From Nageia nagi (Eukaryota > Pinophyta): DNA of 64,000 nt. Made by a program: the position numbers and the translations under genes. The notes beneath the pieces were generated by a model. That model did no database searches. It saw nothing but the letters and a program-made list of their open reading frames with translations, and was not told the origin of the DNA. Positions 24,501 through 34,635 of the stretch are shown piece by piece (within the stretch, counting starts at the first letter, position 1; each line of letters begins with the position of its first letter). Where the stretch lies: NCBI GenBank assembly GCA_050084985.1, contig JBITNC010000001.1, forward strand, positions 89,156,001-89,220,000. Reading direction: 5' to 3'.

Positions 24501-26482
24501 ATATCATTAAATAACTTAAATAAATAAATCATCACAAATACTCAAAAGGTGTGTTTTAATTAAATTAAAATTCTTTTTTTGGTGTTAACAATTGTTGTTA
24601 TTAAATTTACATCGCTTACTCATTAATGTATCCTACTACCTTGGTTGTCAACCAATAAAATTTATCAACGCTTCATTATTAGTTCAGTCTCTCAAGATTC
24701 ATGCTTAACATATGTCAACTACCATCAACTACTTTCATGGGCTCATGGAACCGACCTTTCCAGATCTACATACCATGTTAGCAACTATTAAACTTTGATG
24801 TTGACCCTCTATTAGTATGCATGGTAAACACCTCCAACCTAGCACCTATTGCATTCCAAGTTGGTTAAAGGACCCCATTGAATACGATTGTAATAAAATA
24901 ATTTTATTTTTAAACCTTTTCAAATTCAAATTTCCTCCAAAATTTTCAAAGACTATATCTTTCACATGAGATATTTATTTTTGATGTTGTTAGAAGCATC
25001 ATAGAGAGGTGAAGAAGGACTATAACATAGAGACATTAAACTATAACTTTGTATTGATGTATTATTTTAGCAGTACACTCACATAGGTATCCACACCTAT
25101 TTAAGTCATCTTGACCACTTTTCAAGATAAAAAAATCCTCACAATGGACCTCTTAAAGCCACATAACCCCTCCATTAATTAAAGTAATTAACTGCCTCTC
25201 CCCTTGGATGCTACTTTCACTTGCTTATATAACCAAACCTCCAAAACACTTTCAAGGGATGCAAATTTATGATTTTTTTATTTCTTTCATATTTATTAAC
25301 CATCATATCACTTATTTCCATATATTTATGACCTAATATCCCTTCAAACCAATCATGGATATTTTCTTTAGGAATCTTTCTCCTTCTAGCTTTTATAGAT
25401 TGATTTTTCCTGGTGAATATGAGACATGTATTTCTTAACACCATAAGCATTTACATCAATCAAATCAACACATAACAAAAAAGAAGAACCATGTATAAAA
25501 AATAAACTAGACCAAAAAATTAAATTTGAAGAAGATGATTGAGAAACCATTTTTGTGGAATTGAGAAAATGGCTAACTATTTTCTTAATGATCCAAAAAT
25601 CCATTTTGGGCTCTAAAATTAACATCCACCTATATATTATATTTATTTATTTATTTCATCTATATTTTTAGTTATTTTATGCTTCCTTTTATCCATACAA
25701 GTCTTGAATAGCTAAGGGGTTTGACCATTGATTAAGGTTAATTGACAGGGGAAACAAAGCAAACCCCACATAACTCTTCCAAATGATATTTGGTTTAGTT
25801 GTTTGCAAGTTCAAACTCTTATATATGATGGAAGTTTAATAATCCCATCTCTTCAAAGTAAGGTTTGAAACAAGTATTATGATTTTTAATGTTTGATCTT
25901 AAACTTATCTTTTACCTTTACAACAATAAATTGATGGATGAAACTAACCTTTATTTTGGTGGAAACTTATATAGCTTATTATTGGTACACATGCCATAAA
26001 CCCAATTTGTGTTTTATGATGTAGGTATCATGAAATATATAAAACACGATAAAAATCATATAAAATAAGTAAAATAATAATAAAAGGATAATGTGACTTA
26101 CTCAGAATTAGTTGTTGCCATCTTGTATGGTTGGATAATGGCCCATTATGACTTTGTTATAGGTATCAAACTCCTATGTAAAGCTCCTTGCTTGATAAAA
26201 ATAAAACTAAGATAAATTAGTTTTTCATTATACTAATAATGATTACTTATAAGAAAAATATTTAGATTATCATAACATAGTGACACTTATTTAACATTTT
26301 ACATAGTGACACATATTTTTGAAGAGTTTTGATATACCTATTTAGAAAGATAGCTAAACAAAATTGTAAATTAAAAGGAAAACATGACATGCATCCATAA
26401 ATAAATATTAAGATTTACCTCAAAAAATTCTTAAATGGGAAAAACATAATGAATAGAGTCACACCTCTATTATATTATATTA
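21600..26482. other. Unassigned AT-rich region
   Basis: About 4.9 kb with no recognised gene, LTR pair or RNA. It contains a 21-bp direct repeat, TACATTAACATTTTTGTATT, twice in tandem at about 21857-21898. Short CAT/ATC trinucleotide runs lie at 22235-22250 and 22570-22640, and AT-only stretches near 23570-23640 and 25625-25670. Minus-strand frames at 24335-24535, 25217-25450 and 25386-25625 carry no family motif. Confidence 0.5.
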
Positions 26483-27200
26483 TGTTATTATTATAGACAC
26501 CTAAATTTGATTTTTAATTTATTTAAAATCATATTTATGGTGTATTATTGATATACTATTTAATTGAGAAAATATCAAGAATATAAAGATAAATATGTTA
26601 ATCATATATTAATCAAGGCTAATTCATATTAATCATGAGTTTATCTATAATCGCGTTGATATTATCAAATATTATCCTACAATCATAGAATATTGGCTAC
26701 TATTATTCCTTTCATATTTTATAAGGTATAAAAGGAGCATTCACTATTATATCTTGATAGGTTGACATTGAGGTTAATTTTGTATAAATATTTTTCAATG
26801 ATTTGAATTACCACCTATCATCTTTGGATCTATTATGCTTCCATATACTTGATCGTATTGCATTTTCATAGCTTTAAATCTTTATGAACCATAACATTGT
26901 TAGTTTATTATGTAACAACAATAACATCATTATGATTTTGGGATCTAGTTAGGGCATAAGATTTGGGGGATGACGTTTTGAAATCTTGTTAATGATAGAT
27001 CTATATGTTCATCATTTTGAGATTTGATCCAATAAACATTGCATAAAGATACATCATTTGGTTGTTTCATATAAGGTGCACTTGCCTCATTTATGTTATT
27101 AATTTGCATTTTTAATTATTGAATAGTGTTATAGCCTTATTTTATATTGTATAATATATTTATTATTGTAAATTATAATTTTTATTATTTCCATTCCACA
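26483..27200 (+). repeat. Possible solo or truncated LTR with TATA box
   Basis: It begins TGTTATTATTATAGACACCTAAATTTG and ends CCATTCCACA, 718 bp, the same length as the Gypsy-A 5' LTR. The start resembles the Gypsy-A LTR start (TGTTAACACCTAAAAATG), although the interiors do not obviously align. A TATA box (GTATAAAAGG) is at 26720-26729. It is followed by GGTGATTAGA, like the primer sites of Gypsy-A and Gypsy-B (TGGTGAAC..GA). No partner LTR or coding region is attached. Confidence 0.33.
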
Positions 27201-27978
27201 GGTGATTAGATTTGGCTTATTATTTACTTAAGTTCACTTCAAATCATCTAAAATTATTATGCCAACAAAGTACTTTATAATACAATATATAGGAAACTTG
27301 TAATATGAAATAACTCTAAACCACCAAGTGGTATTATAATATAATGGATATAAAACTATGGTCCATCCATATCTAAAAAGATCAAAAATTGAAAATAGAA
27401 TTATACAAAAATGTAAAAGAAATCAAGGGTTGACACTTAAAACTTTACTTATCATGATTGTAACCTAAAACCTTACTAATCATGTTGAGGTATACTATTT
27501 TTCCTGCAAAGGATTCAACACATCCAATAATTTTGAGGTATTTAAAATGTTATATCATAAATAATACCTTAGAGAGGCATGCATATTGATATATGTTATT
27601 TTAAAAAAATTATGGTATTTATAATTAGTTGTTATTTTTTTCTTAGCATTATTTTTTGACATGAAAATTAATAAATAAATATTTGATAATTTGTGTGATG
27701 ACTATAAATAATGAAAATGATGTTTCAAATGGTCACATCAAATTTCATGAAAATTATGGTAACAAATATGATTTTTTAAAAATATTTTTATTAATATTTT
27801 TTATTACAAGTTATTACTATAGTATAATATTCTATTTTTAGTTTTCTATGTTGTTGTTACATATGATAATTATTTATATCCTTTCAGTATTTGAACCATG
27901 GTTTTGCATGGAGGCAACATTAGGGCATCTACTTATCATCTTCTTTTAAATTGAGTACCATGTTTTGCATGAGAATAT
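27201..27978. other. Unassigned AT-rich spacer before Gypsy-A
   Basis: No gene or repeat was recognised. The last five bases, AATAT (27974-27978), are the expected left half of the Gypsy-A target duplication. The right half would be beyond the window. Confidence 0.45.
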
Positions 27979-28696
27979 TATTAAAACCTAAAAAGGAATT
28001 TTAAAATAATTAAAATACCATTTTATATATTTGAAATAAATTATTTAATTTATTAAATAAATTCTCTTTTCTATGTGTACTTTCATCTACCTTTATATTT
28101 TGTGGTAATAGGTCGGCTCGGCATCACATAAAGCCTAGAGAGGAGCTTTAGCATTAGACTTATTGCCAATAAAGTTGGAGAGGTTGTGCATGATCAAAGA
28201 TATGACATGACATGAAATAATATTGAATCCTTGATAGGTGGCAATATACTTGTGTCAATCTTAACCAATGTTTCTTAACACCACTTATCATTTCTAGATT
28301 TTGTTATACTTTGAGCTCTACATTCCTATGATCTTTCATCCCTTCGTAAGTGAGATTCCATGCATTGAAGGTGGAATGACAAAATTAAGCAAAAGGGTGA
28401 GGCATTTTGGAATGATAATTAAGCAACATCGCTAGGTTTTTGGTGCTATCATTGAGTTGAGGTTGGATTGATTTCAAGGAAGCTTTTCGTTCATCCTTTT
28501 TTGATAGAATTTTTTCTTCCTTCATCATCACAGGTAAAGTACATGTTTTTATTTTCTATAAATCTAGTTTTGATAAGTCAAAGTTAATTAGGTCATTTTC
28601 ATCTTTCATGTCATCAATTTCTTGTTATTTCATAGTTAATTGGTGAATTTAATTATTATGTAAATAACCCTAATAATTATTATTTATGTTCTAACA
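27979..28696 (+). repeat. Gypsy-A 5' LTR
   Basis: 718 bp. Its first 329 bases align with 58298-58617, sharing for example TTTATATTTTGTGGTAATAGG and AGGTGGCAATATAC. The terminal TG has mutated to TA. It ends TTCTAACA, followed by the primer site. The part after 28307 has no counterpart in the window because Gypsy-B interrupts the other LTR there. Confidence 0.87.
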
Positions 28697-28698
28697 AT

Positions 28699-28710
28699 TG
28701 GTGAACCTGA
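28699..28710 (+). promoter_or_regulatory. Gypsy-A primer-binding site
   Basis: TGGTGAACCTGA, two bases after the LTR. Gypsy-B has TGGTGAACTAGA in the same place, so this is a real shared site. I cannot assign the tRNA with confidence. Confidence 0.65.
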
Positions 28711-28827
28711 ATTATTTTTTATACATCACGTTATCCTTTACTAGTTGCACCAAAATATTAGGGTTTTGGATATGACTAATCTTGCTTTTTAAGTGTTTTA
28801 GAAATGGAACTGGCTTAGTTTCTTACC

Positions 28828-29390
28828 ATGGTTAATAGATTTGATAAGGCCACCAAATTTAATCTCAAGAAGATGCTATATGGAAATGAAGAGAGAAGTG
28901 AAGCCTCTAACATTGAGGGAAATAATCGACCCATTACAGATGCTCCACTCATGATTAGGGATTCAAATCCACTATATGATGAGATTCATAGTACTAGGGC
29001 ATTTAATTTGTAGGTGGAACCTATTTTTGATACATACAATGGTGAGGGAGATCCTATTGCTCATATCAAGGCTTTCAAAATGAAGTTTGAGTTGAAATTT
29101 AGGATGAATGATATCTTGATGGTTAAATACTTCCCTACCACATTCAAAGGTGATGCACTTAATTGGTACTTCTCTTTACCTGCTAAGTCCATAAATTGCA
29201 ATGTATAACTTATCTCATAATTTTATATCCATTTCAAATATCGTGCTCCTAGAAAAATGACAATTTCATATTTAGTTAGTGTTATCTAAGGTTCAATTGA
29301 GCAATTCTATAAATTCTTTCAAAAGTTTTAAAAGATATGGAGCATGATCCCTAAAACCTTATCCAAGTCTCATGTCACATCCATATTTTT
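28828..29390 (+). pseudogene. gag: Gypsy-A gag remnant
   Basis: The frame from ATG 28828 runs 61 codons to a TAG, then continues in the same frame from 29014. It gives the Gag capsid motifs YNGEGDPIAHIKAFKMKF and KYFPTTFKGDALNWYFSLP, the pattern expected of Tat-type Gag (P..H...F......D......FP.sLkg.A..Wy..Lp). Gypsy-B has the equivalent KFFPRSLKGDASQWFYTLP. A TAA at 29206 and further stops end the useful frame. No zinc knuckle is preserved. Confidence 0.85.
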
Positions 29391-29512
29391 CCATAACAGC
29401 CATCCTAAATTGTAATTCATAGTCCTATATTACATGATACTACCCATTACCAAGATTGTGTATATGTTTTCCCAAAAATAGAAGTGCTTAGTTGACATGG
29501 ATGACTTGAAAT

Positions 29513-29990
29513 ATGGAAACCCTTGATTTAGTTTGTAACATGCTTTCCTTTCAAGAGAGTGAATTGCCTAGTAAAGATGTTATTAAGAAAAACTTAGAAA
29601 TGTATATTAGTGTTAACATTGATGGTGTTCCTGTTATGAAAACTTTGATTGATATTTGTTCAAATGTTAATGTATGTTTAGTTAAATTATTGCAAAAATA
29701 TTTTCCTTCTATTTATGCAAAAATGAAATAACCACTATTAGTATAAAAATGGTTTGATAATACTCAAAAAGAATGTATTAGATATATATTTATGCCTATT
29801 GAAGTGGGTGGTAAAATTGTTCATCAAAAAGTTTATATTTTTCAAGTGAAATTTCCATATAACTTATTATTTGGTAGACCATGAATACATAAGATTAGGG
29901 TTGTTACTTCCACATTGCATCGATTGATTAAATTTATACACAAAGATAAGCATGTTACTATCAAGCAGCTAAGAGGTTTTTGATTCCTCA
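29513..29990 (+). pseudogene. pol: Gypsy-A aspartic protease remnant
   Basis: Retropepsin-like region. The first part reads VNIDGVPVMKTLIDICSNVNVC (29609-29680), where the catalytic D-x-G-S triad is degraded to DICS. The C-terminal part gives KFPYNLLFGRP (29849-29880) followed by a stop in place of the conserved W of the GRPWIH motif. Gypsy-B keeps LLGRPWIH at the same point. The stop and the altered active site make it inactive. Confidence 0.8.
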
Positions 29991-30049
29991 TGATTTGGTC
30001 GAAAGTGAGGAAAATGCATCAACACCTATCACCACTATCACACCATAAG

Positions 30050-30930
30050 AGGTAAGCATTGGAGCATATAAAATATCAAAGATAGACATCTGGGAGAACT
30101 TCAGGGAGCCTGAAAGACCCCTCATAGTCCCATAAACATAGCAATGTTGTTAGGATAAGATTGAAGCCAAGCATTATTTCTCTACTCTTGAGCAAAATGG
30201 CAACCACATTTAAGAAGTCAATGTCCTCTATCAAGAACACAAAGAAAAAAGTGCATCCTCCAATGAAGATACAACTCTCATTTCACAAAATATGTTAGGT
30301 AAGGTAAGTATTCATTTCAATAGCATTGATTCTAATTTTGCCAATGAATATATACATAAATATTAGTATGGTGGAAAATGATTAGGTAAGAATGAACAGA
30401 GTATCATAGAGCCCATTTTGAATGAAGGTTAATACAAAAGAATAATAAGTGTTGGATTTGATGAGTCTATACCTAGCTCATTTTCATCAATTCTAGTCAT
30501 TCAACATGTGCATACCAGTGATCATAATTGCACTAGAGCTATATATGATGAGTGGCTACATTATGGAATGATGCATGGTTCAATATAGGAGTTACATACT
30601 TACTATGCAAATCCATTCTTACCTCCTACACCTCTAGTTCAATTAGACATCTTTAAGAATGATGATACTATCCTTGAGAAGTTGGGGGCATGGAGTGAGT
30701 TCCCCAAGTCCAATAAAAAGAGGCTCATAGCATGGTTCATGTGAAATCAGACATATTTTGGTGAGGAGGTATGGATGGATGATGTGGACATTATAGGTTA
30801 TAGCCTCACCTTATTTTCATTTTTCATTCATATTTTGTTCATTTTTTATTCATTTTTTATCGAATCAATCATAGGTCTAGGTGTTATATTTTTCATAGTC
30901 AACCTTCCCATTCCTTAATGGGGTGATAAT
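30050..30930 (+). pseudogene. Gypsy-A protease-RT linker with G-patch-like motif
   Basis: Broken frames between protease and RT. At 30358-30417 the translation reads YGGK, stop, LGKNEQSIIEPI, which has the spacing of a G-patch motif (glycine-rich, nucleic-acid binding). Gypsy-B has a related stretch, YKGGLGKFEQGM, in the same position. Downstream are SIPSSFSSILVIQH and PPTPLVQLDIFKNDD. The segment ends at the Copia-2 insertion, preceded by ATAAT (30926-30930). Confidence 0.6.
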
Positions 30931-31411
30931 TGTTAGAATTTGTAATGAAATATTATGAATATCTAAACTCCTTGTAAATTCAATTAATCACTTAAGGGTA
31001 TGTAGATACCTTAAGAGATTAATTGAATTCTTTAATATGTAGACTTTGACTTTACCAAAGTGGTTAGTTGGTAGGTTGAAGTTAGGTGATACATTTAATG
31101 TAACCCTAACCTTACCTTGGGTTAAAGGAAGGTTAGGGAGGTGCTCTCAAGCTATAAATAGAGGGCCTCTCCTCTTGTAACATAACTAAGTTCTTGGAGT
31201 AAGATTACTCTACTAGTTGTGTAGGAGAGGAAGAGTATAGTTGTAAGAGAGGCATACTTGAGAATTGAGATACTAGTTGTGGATGTACTCCAAGGAGGGA
31301 GGAACCACATTATACTTGTGTTATCTTGAGTGATTGTGTTATCTTGTGTATGATTGAGTTTCCTAGTCTTAGGTCCTTGAGGATTTGTTTAGATATAGTT
31401 CAAATCCTTCA
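30931..31411 (+). repeat. Copia-2 left LTR (LTR-1)
   Basis: 481 bp, TGTTAGAATT...AATCCTTCA. It differs from the other two LTRs by A for G at about 30955, C for G and one missing C near 31122-31127, T for C near 31271, and G for A near 31285. The core promoter is TATAAATA at 31153-31160. A strong inverted repeat occupies 30977-31029. Confidence 0.95.
31153..31160 (+). promoter_or_regulatory. TATA box in Copia-2 LTR-1
   Basis: TATAAATA in the context GCTATAAATAGAGGGCC, the standard plant core promoter sequence at the position expected for the U3/R border. The same site recurs at 39608-39615 and 48063-48070. Confidence 0.8.
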
Positions 31412-31413
31412 AT

Positions 31414-31426
31414 TGGTATCAGAGCC
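31414..31426 (+). promoter_or_regulatory. Copia-2 primer-binding site, first unit
   Basis: TGGTATCAGAGCC, two bases after LTR-1, a perfect match to the plant tRNA-iMet primer complement. It starts internal unit 1. Confidence 0.93.
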
Positions 31427-31434
31427 TTGTTGTG

Positions 31435-31545
31435 GAAGCTCTTCTTCTTGGTGTAGAAGCTCTCCTTGTTGTGGAAGCTCTTCTTCTTGGTGTAGAAGCT
31501 CTTCTTGGTGTGGAAGCTCTTCTTTTTGGTGTGGAAGCTACATCT
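31435..31545 (+). repeat. GAAGCTCTTCTT tandem array just after the primer site, unit 1
   Basis: Six copies of a GAAGCTC-type motif start at 31435, 31456, 31474, 31495, 31513 and 31534. Spacing alternates 21 and 18 bp, giving a 39-bp higher-order period. Because both spacings are multiples of three, one frame reads as a Ser/Cys/Trp-rich repeat (SSSWCRSS), but there is no sign that it is translated. The same array recurs in unit 2 at +8455. Confidence 0.85.
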
Positions 31546-32279
31546 TGGAGGTTCTTCATCCTTCTTCATTCCTCATCTTACACCCCATTGGTGAGGTAAA
31601 TTTTAAGAGAAGGTATAAATTTCCTCCTCATTTGATCATTTTTTTTTGGATTATTGCATTAGATACTAACATATTTTGTGAGATATTGGAGCTTATTTCT
31701 TGCAAAATATGATTAAAATGACAATGCAAGTATTTTTTTTTCTATACTAACCTCTTATGTTAGTAGCATTTTTTTTACAAAAATGCTCAATACATGCTAT
31801 ATTTTTTTAAGAGGATACTATGAAATGCCAATATTTTTACTAACATTTTTTATGTTAGTAGTATTATGTTATTACTATTTGCTTAAAAAATAGTACTATA
31901 TTATTGTTACATTTCTCCTACATATACTACCATTTTTTATGTTAATGGTATTTTTCGTGAGGCATGAAACATTTAAAAATTAGAGAGGAGGACAATTTTT
32001 TTTAGTTCTACCACAATTTTAGGAGCACAATAATATATTCAAAGGCTCAATATAGTATATATATATCTATATATATATATTTTATTTTTTTTGTTTAAAA
32101 TATAGTTAAAATATATATATATATATATTTTTATTTTAAATTTGTTTAAAATCAAAAATATATATATATATTTTTATATTTTAAATCTGTTTAAAATACT
32201 CAAAAATATATATATATTTTTTATTTTGTTTTAAATTTGTTTAAAATAAAAATAAAATATATATCAATGTTTAAATTTC

Positions 32280-32298
32280 GGGGGGGGGGGGGGGGGGG
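32280..32298 (+). repeat. G19 homopolymer, unit 1
   Basis: Nineteen consecutive guanines marking the sharp border between the TA-rich zone and the GC-rich block. The unit-2 copy (40735-40753) has the same length. Confidence 0.9.
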
Positions 32299-33631
32299 CG
32301 GTCATTATATAACAATTAAAATCGTATAAATTAAATCGGGGGGGTCCTCCTCGCACAAGCGGCCTCTGGTGGCTCTTCCTGACCACCTCCGCGCACGCTC
32401 CTCCGATCGCCTCCACCTCCACGCGTGTGATCGTAGGATAGAGCATGAGACTTGTTTGTAAGATATGCACGATACAGACTTTGTTTCATGGCCTCTCCAT
32501 GTCCTACTGCTGCTCGCAGACTATGCCCAAATAGGCTACGTTGCCCAGACCAAGCTGCCTAGCCTGCACTCATCACTGGATCTACCCCCAATGGATCCCT
32601 TCTTGCCCTGCATGGGAGCTTACTTCATCGTAGGTAATGCCAAATAGATACATTAAAAGGTCCATAAGTTGTATCAAACACCTACGTTGCACAGCCCTAT
32701 GACATGTTTGACGTGGTGCAGGATTCCACCCATAGTTTCATGCATGCCCTGCTCGTAGGATATCTCCCTCTGTGCATGACTCTACATAACCTAGCTACGT
32801 TGGAAGGAGTAAACATTTTAAGGAGAGGAGGAGGCGGATCACAGCCATGTCAAATAGAGACTCATCCCATGAAGACGTCTGATCTTTTCGAGTACATACA
32901 TGAGATCTTGAAAATATTTTTGCCTTCATTCCCACTAAATGACATAAATGGAGGTGAACACACACGTTGCAATCTCCTCTCCACCTTCAGACCCTGAACA
33001 CATGCAATGATCGTAGCATCTGCACAGCATGCGACCTCCACTTCTCCACCTTGATGTCCCATGATCGTAGGATCTACCCACACCATTTCATGGCCTGAAA
33101 TGCTCACCAAATCTGCACACCACATGGCTCTATTTTGCTTTTTTAACGTGACTCTCCTCCCTCGTAGCCCTGAAGTCATGCCTTGGGTGGTTAACCACTG
33201 CCTGAGCCACCCCATGCGCCCCCGTGCCCTCCACCCCCTATGTGGCTTCCTCCAGCCACCTTCAGTTCCCTTCTACACACTTTGGTCTCTCCTGCCACCT
33301 CTGCCCAACCACTCAACCTCCATGAGGCTTACACATGGCCCCTTCAACATTTTTTTGTCAACTTTAGTTGTTGGGTATTTAATTTTTTTTACCCACTCCA
33401 AATTTGATTTGATTTTTTGCCTTAGTCAACCTTACATCTTTAAAGTTTTTTCCCTAAGTCTGTTTTAAGTACACAAAGGCTATATTTACTTAAACTAGAT
33501 ACTTCACAGACCTTTTTTTTTAGGATGCCCCTTAAGTGCAACTTAGGGAGCACCCATACTTAAACATCCATTTTTAGCATCCAAGTTGTTAGCACTTTAA
33601 GTAAAAATGGGGGGGATATTTATAATTTTTT

Positions 33632-33720
33632 ACTTAAATCTTTATGGATCTTGCATGCTAAATAGATCTTGCATTTGACTTAAATCTTTATGGATCTTGC
33701 ATGCTAAATAGATCTTGCAT
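33632..33720 (+). repeat. 46-bp tandem duplication in leader, unit 1
   Basis: Two identical 43-base copies (33632-33674 and 33678-33720), each beginning ACTTAAATCTTTATGG and ending GATCTTGCAT, separated by three bases. Present again in unit 2 (42089 onward). Confidence 0.85.
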
Positions 33721-34635
33721 GCTAAGTTTAAAATGCATGCTTCTTAACCTTGTTAGGACTAAAGCATGCTTAGTACTTAAATTTTTAAGTTAAAATACAT
33801 GATGCATGTTTAAAACTTAATTTTAAGTCATGGACTAATACATGTTTAAATTATGGATTAATGCTAAGTAGGACTTAGCATTTGAAAAATTCATTATTTT
33901 TGAACTTGAGCAAAAATATGAAAAATGTAAAAGTCCTTTAGGGGTTAGTACAAAACCCATTGGACTCTTAAGGATTCAAGTTCGTGTGGATGGAGTATTT
34001 TCACTTTACTTTATATTTTTGTATATTTGCTTTATACTTGCAATACACAAAAATTTGAAAGTAACCACTAAAATGAATACATCCGCACGTATTTTCCACA
34101 ACATGACTTGTTTGGGGAGCCACGAGGTGAGGACAGGGCAGACTGGAGCCTTTTTAGTCTGAAGACCCAAGTGGTGGTAAGTCCATCTTAATTGCCCCTA
34201 AGACCTCTGTTGGATTGGACATAACTCTATTAGGTGGACAGGCATGTGTGTAGTGATACCACATGTCTGCATGTCCATTCAGGGATTATCCTGATAACCT
34301 AGGAGGAAAATTGAAAACCTTAATCAAGATAATTAAAATGATCGATCCAAGATACGTTGGATCCTTGGAAAATAGTTAGTACTTCTCCTAGTGAGAGTAT
34401 ATTACTGACCAAGGTGAACTGGTTGAGGACTGGTAGTACCTGGGCTCCACCTTGCGGGCATCCAGGTGAAGGCCTAATTCTATACAAGAAAACAACCCCA
34501 ACTTTATCCTTCTATGGATTGTGGTTAATAAGTTTACACATATGGGACATGTTTGCTTATTAGATGTTTTATATGTATAGATGGAAAATTGTAAAAGTTT
34601 GCATTCTTATTGCATATTTACTCTTTTTTGTAGCA

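Larger units (their letters stand above)
31412..34635 (+). other. Copia-2 leader, unit 1
   Basis: About 3.2 kb separate the primer site from gag, unusually long. In order it holds: the GAAGCTC array; three TACTAAC-type hairpins (31745-31765, 31838-31860, 31928-31950); a TA-rich zone with TATATA runs (32050-32265); a G19 homopolymer (32280-32298); a GC-rich block to about 33335; a 46-bp tandem duplication (33632-33720); and AT-rich DNA. Frames such as 32465-32647, 32704-32997 and 33061-33468 occur on both strands of the GC-rich block without family motifs, so I do not call them genes. Confidence 0.8.

Noticed and set aside
24335-25625. Three minus-strand frames of 66-79 codons
   Set aside because: No recognisable domain, no shared frame, no repeat context. 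Likely chance openings.
25790-25825. TGGTTTAGTTG and GTTCAAACTC, like the A and B boxes of a tRNA-derived SINE
   Set aside because: The two boxes are only about 16 bp apart, too close for a pol III promoter, and no tRNA fold or poly-A tail follows.
31369-31569. Minus-strand Lys/Phe/His repeat peptide
   Set aside because: It is the opposite-strand reading of the same GAAGCTC array.
31326-31712. 128-codon Ser/Cys/Trp-rich frame
   Set aside because: It starts inside the LTR, crosses the primer-binding site, and owes its composition to the GAAGCTC array. There is no start context or homology to support a gene.
32465-33468. Open frames on both strands of the GC-rich block (60-135 codons)
   Set aside because: GC-rich DNA has fewer stops by chance. 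The frames overlap on opposite strands, carry no family motif, and appear only inside the transposon leader.
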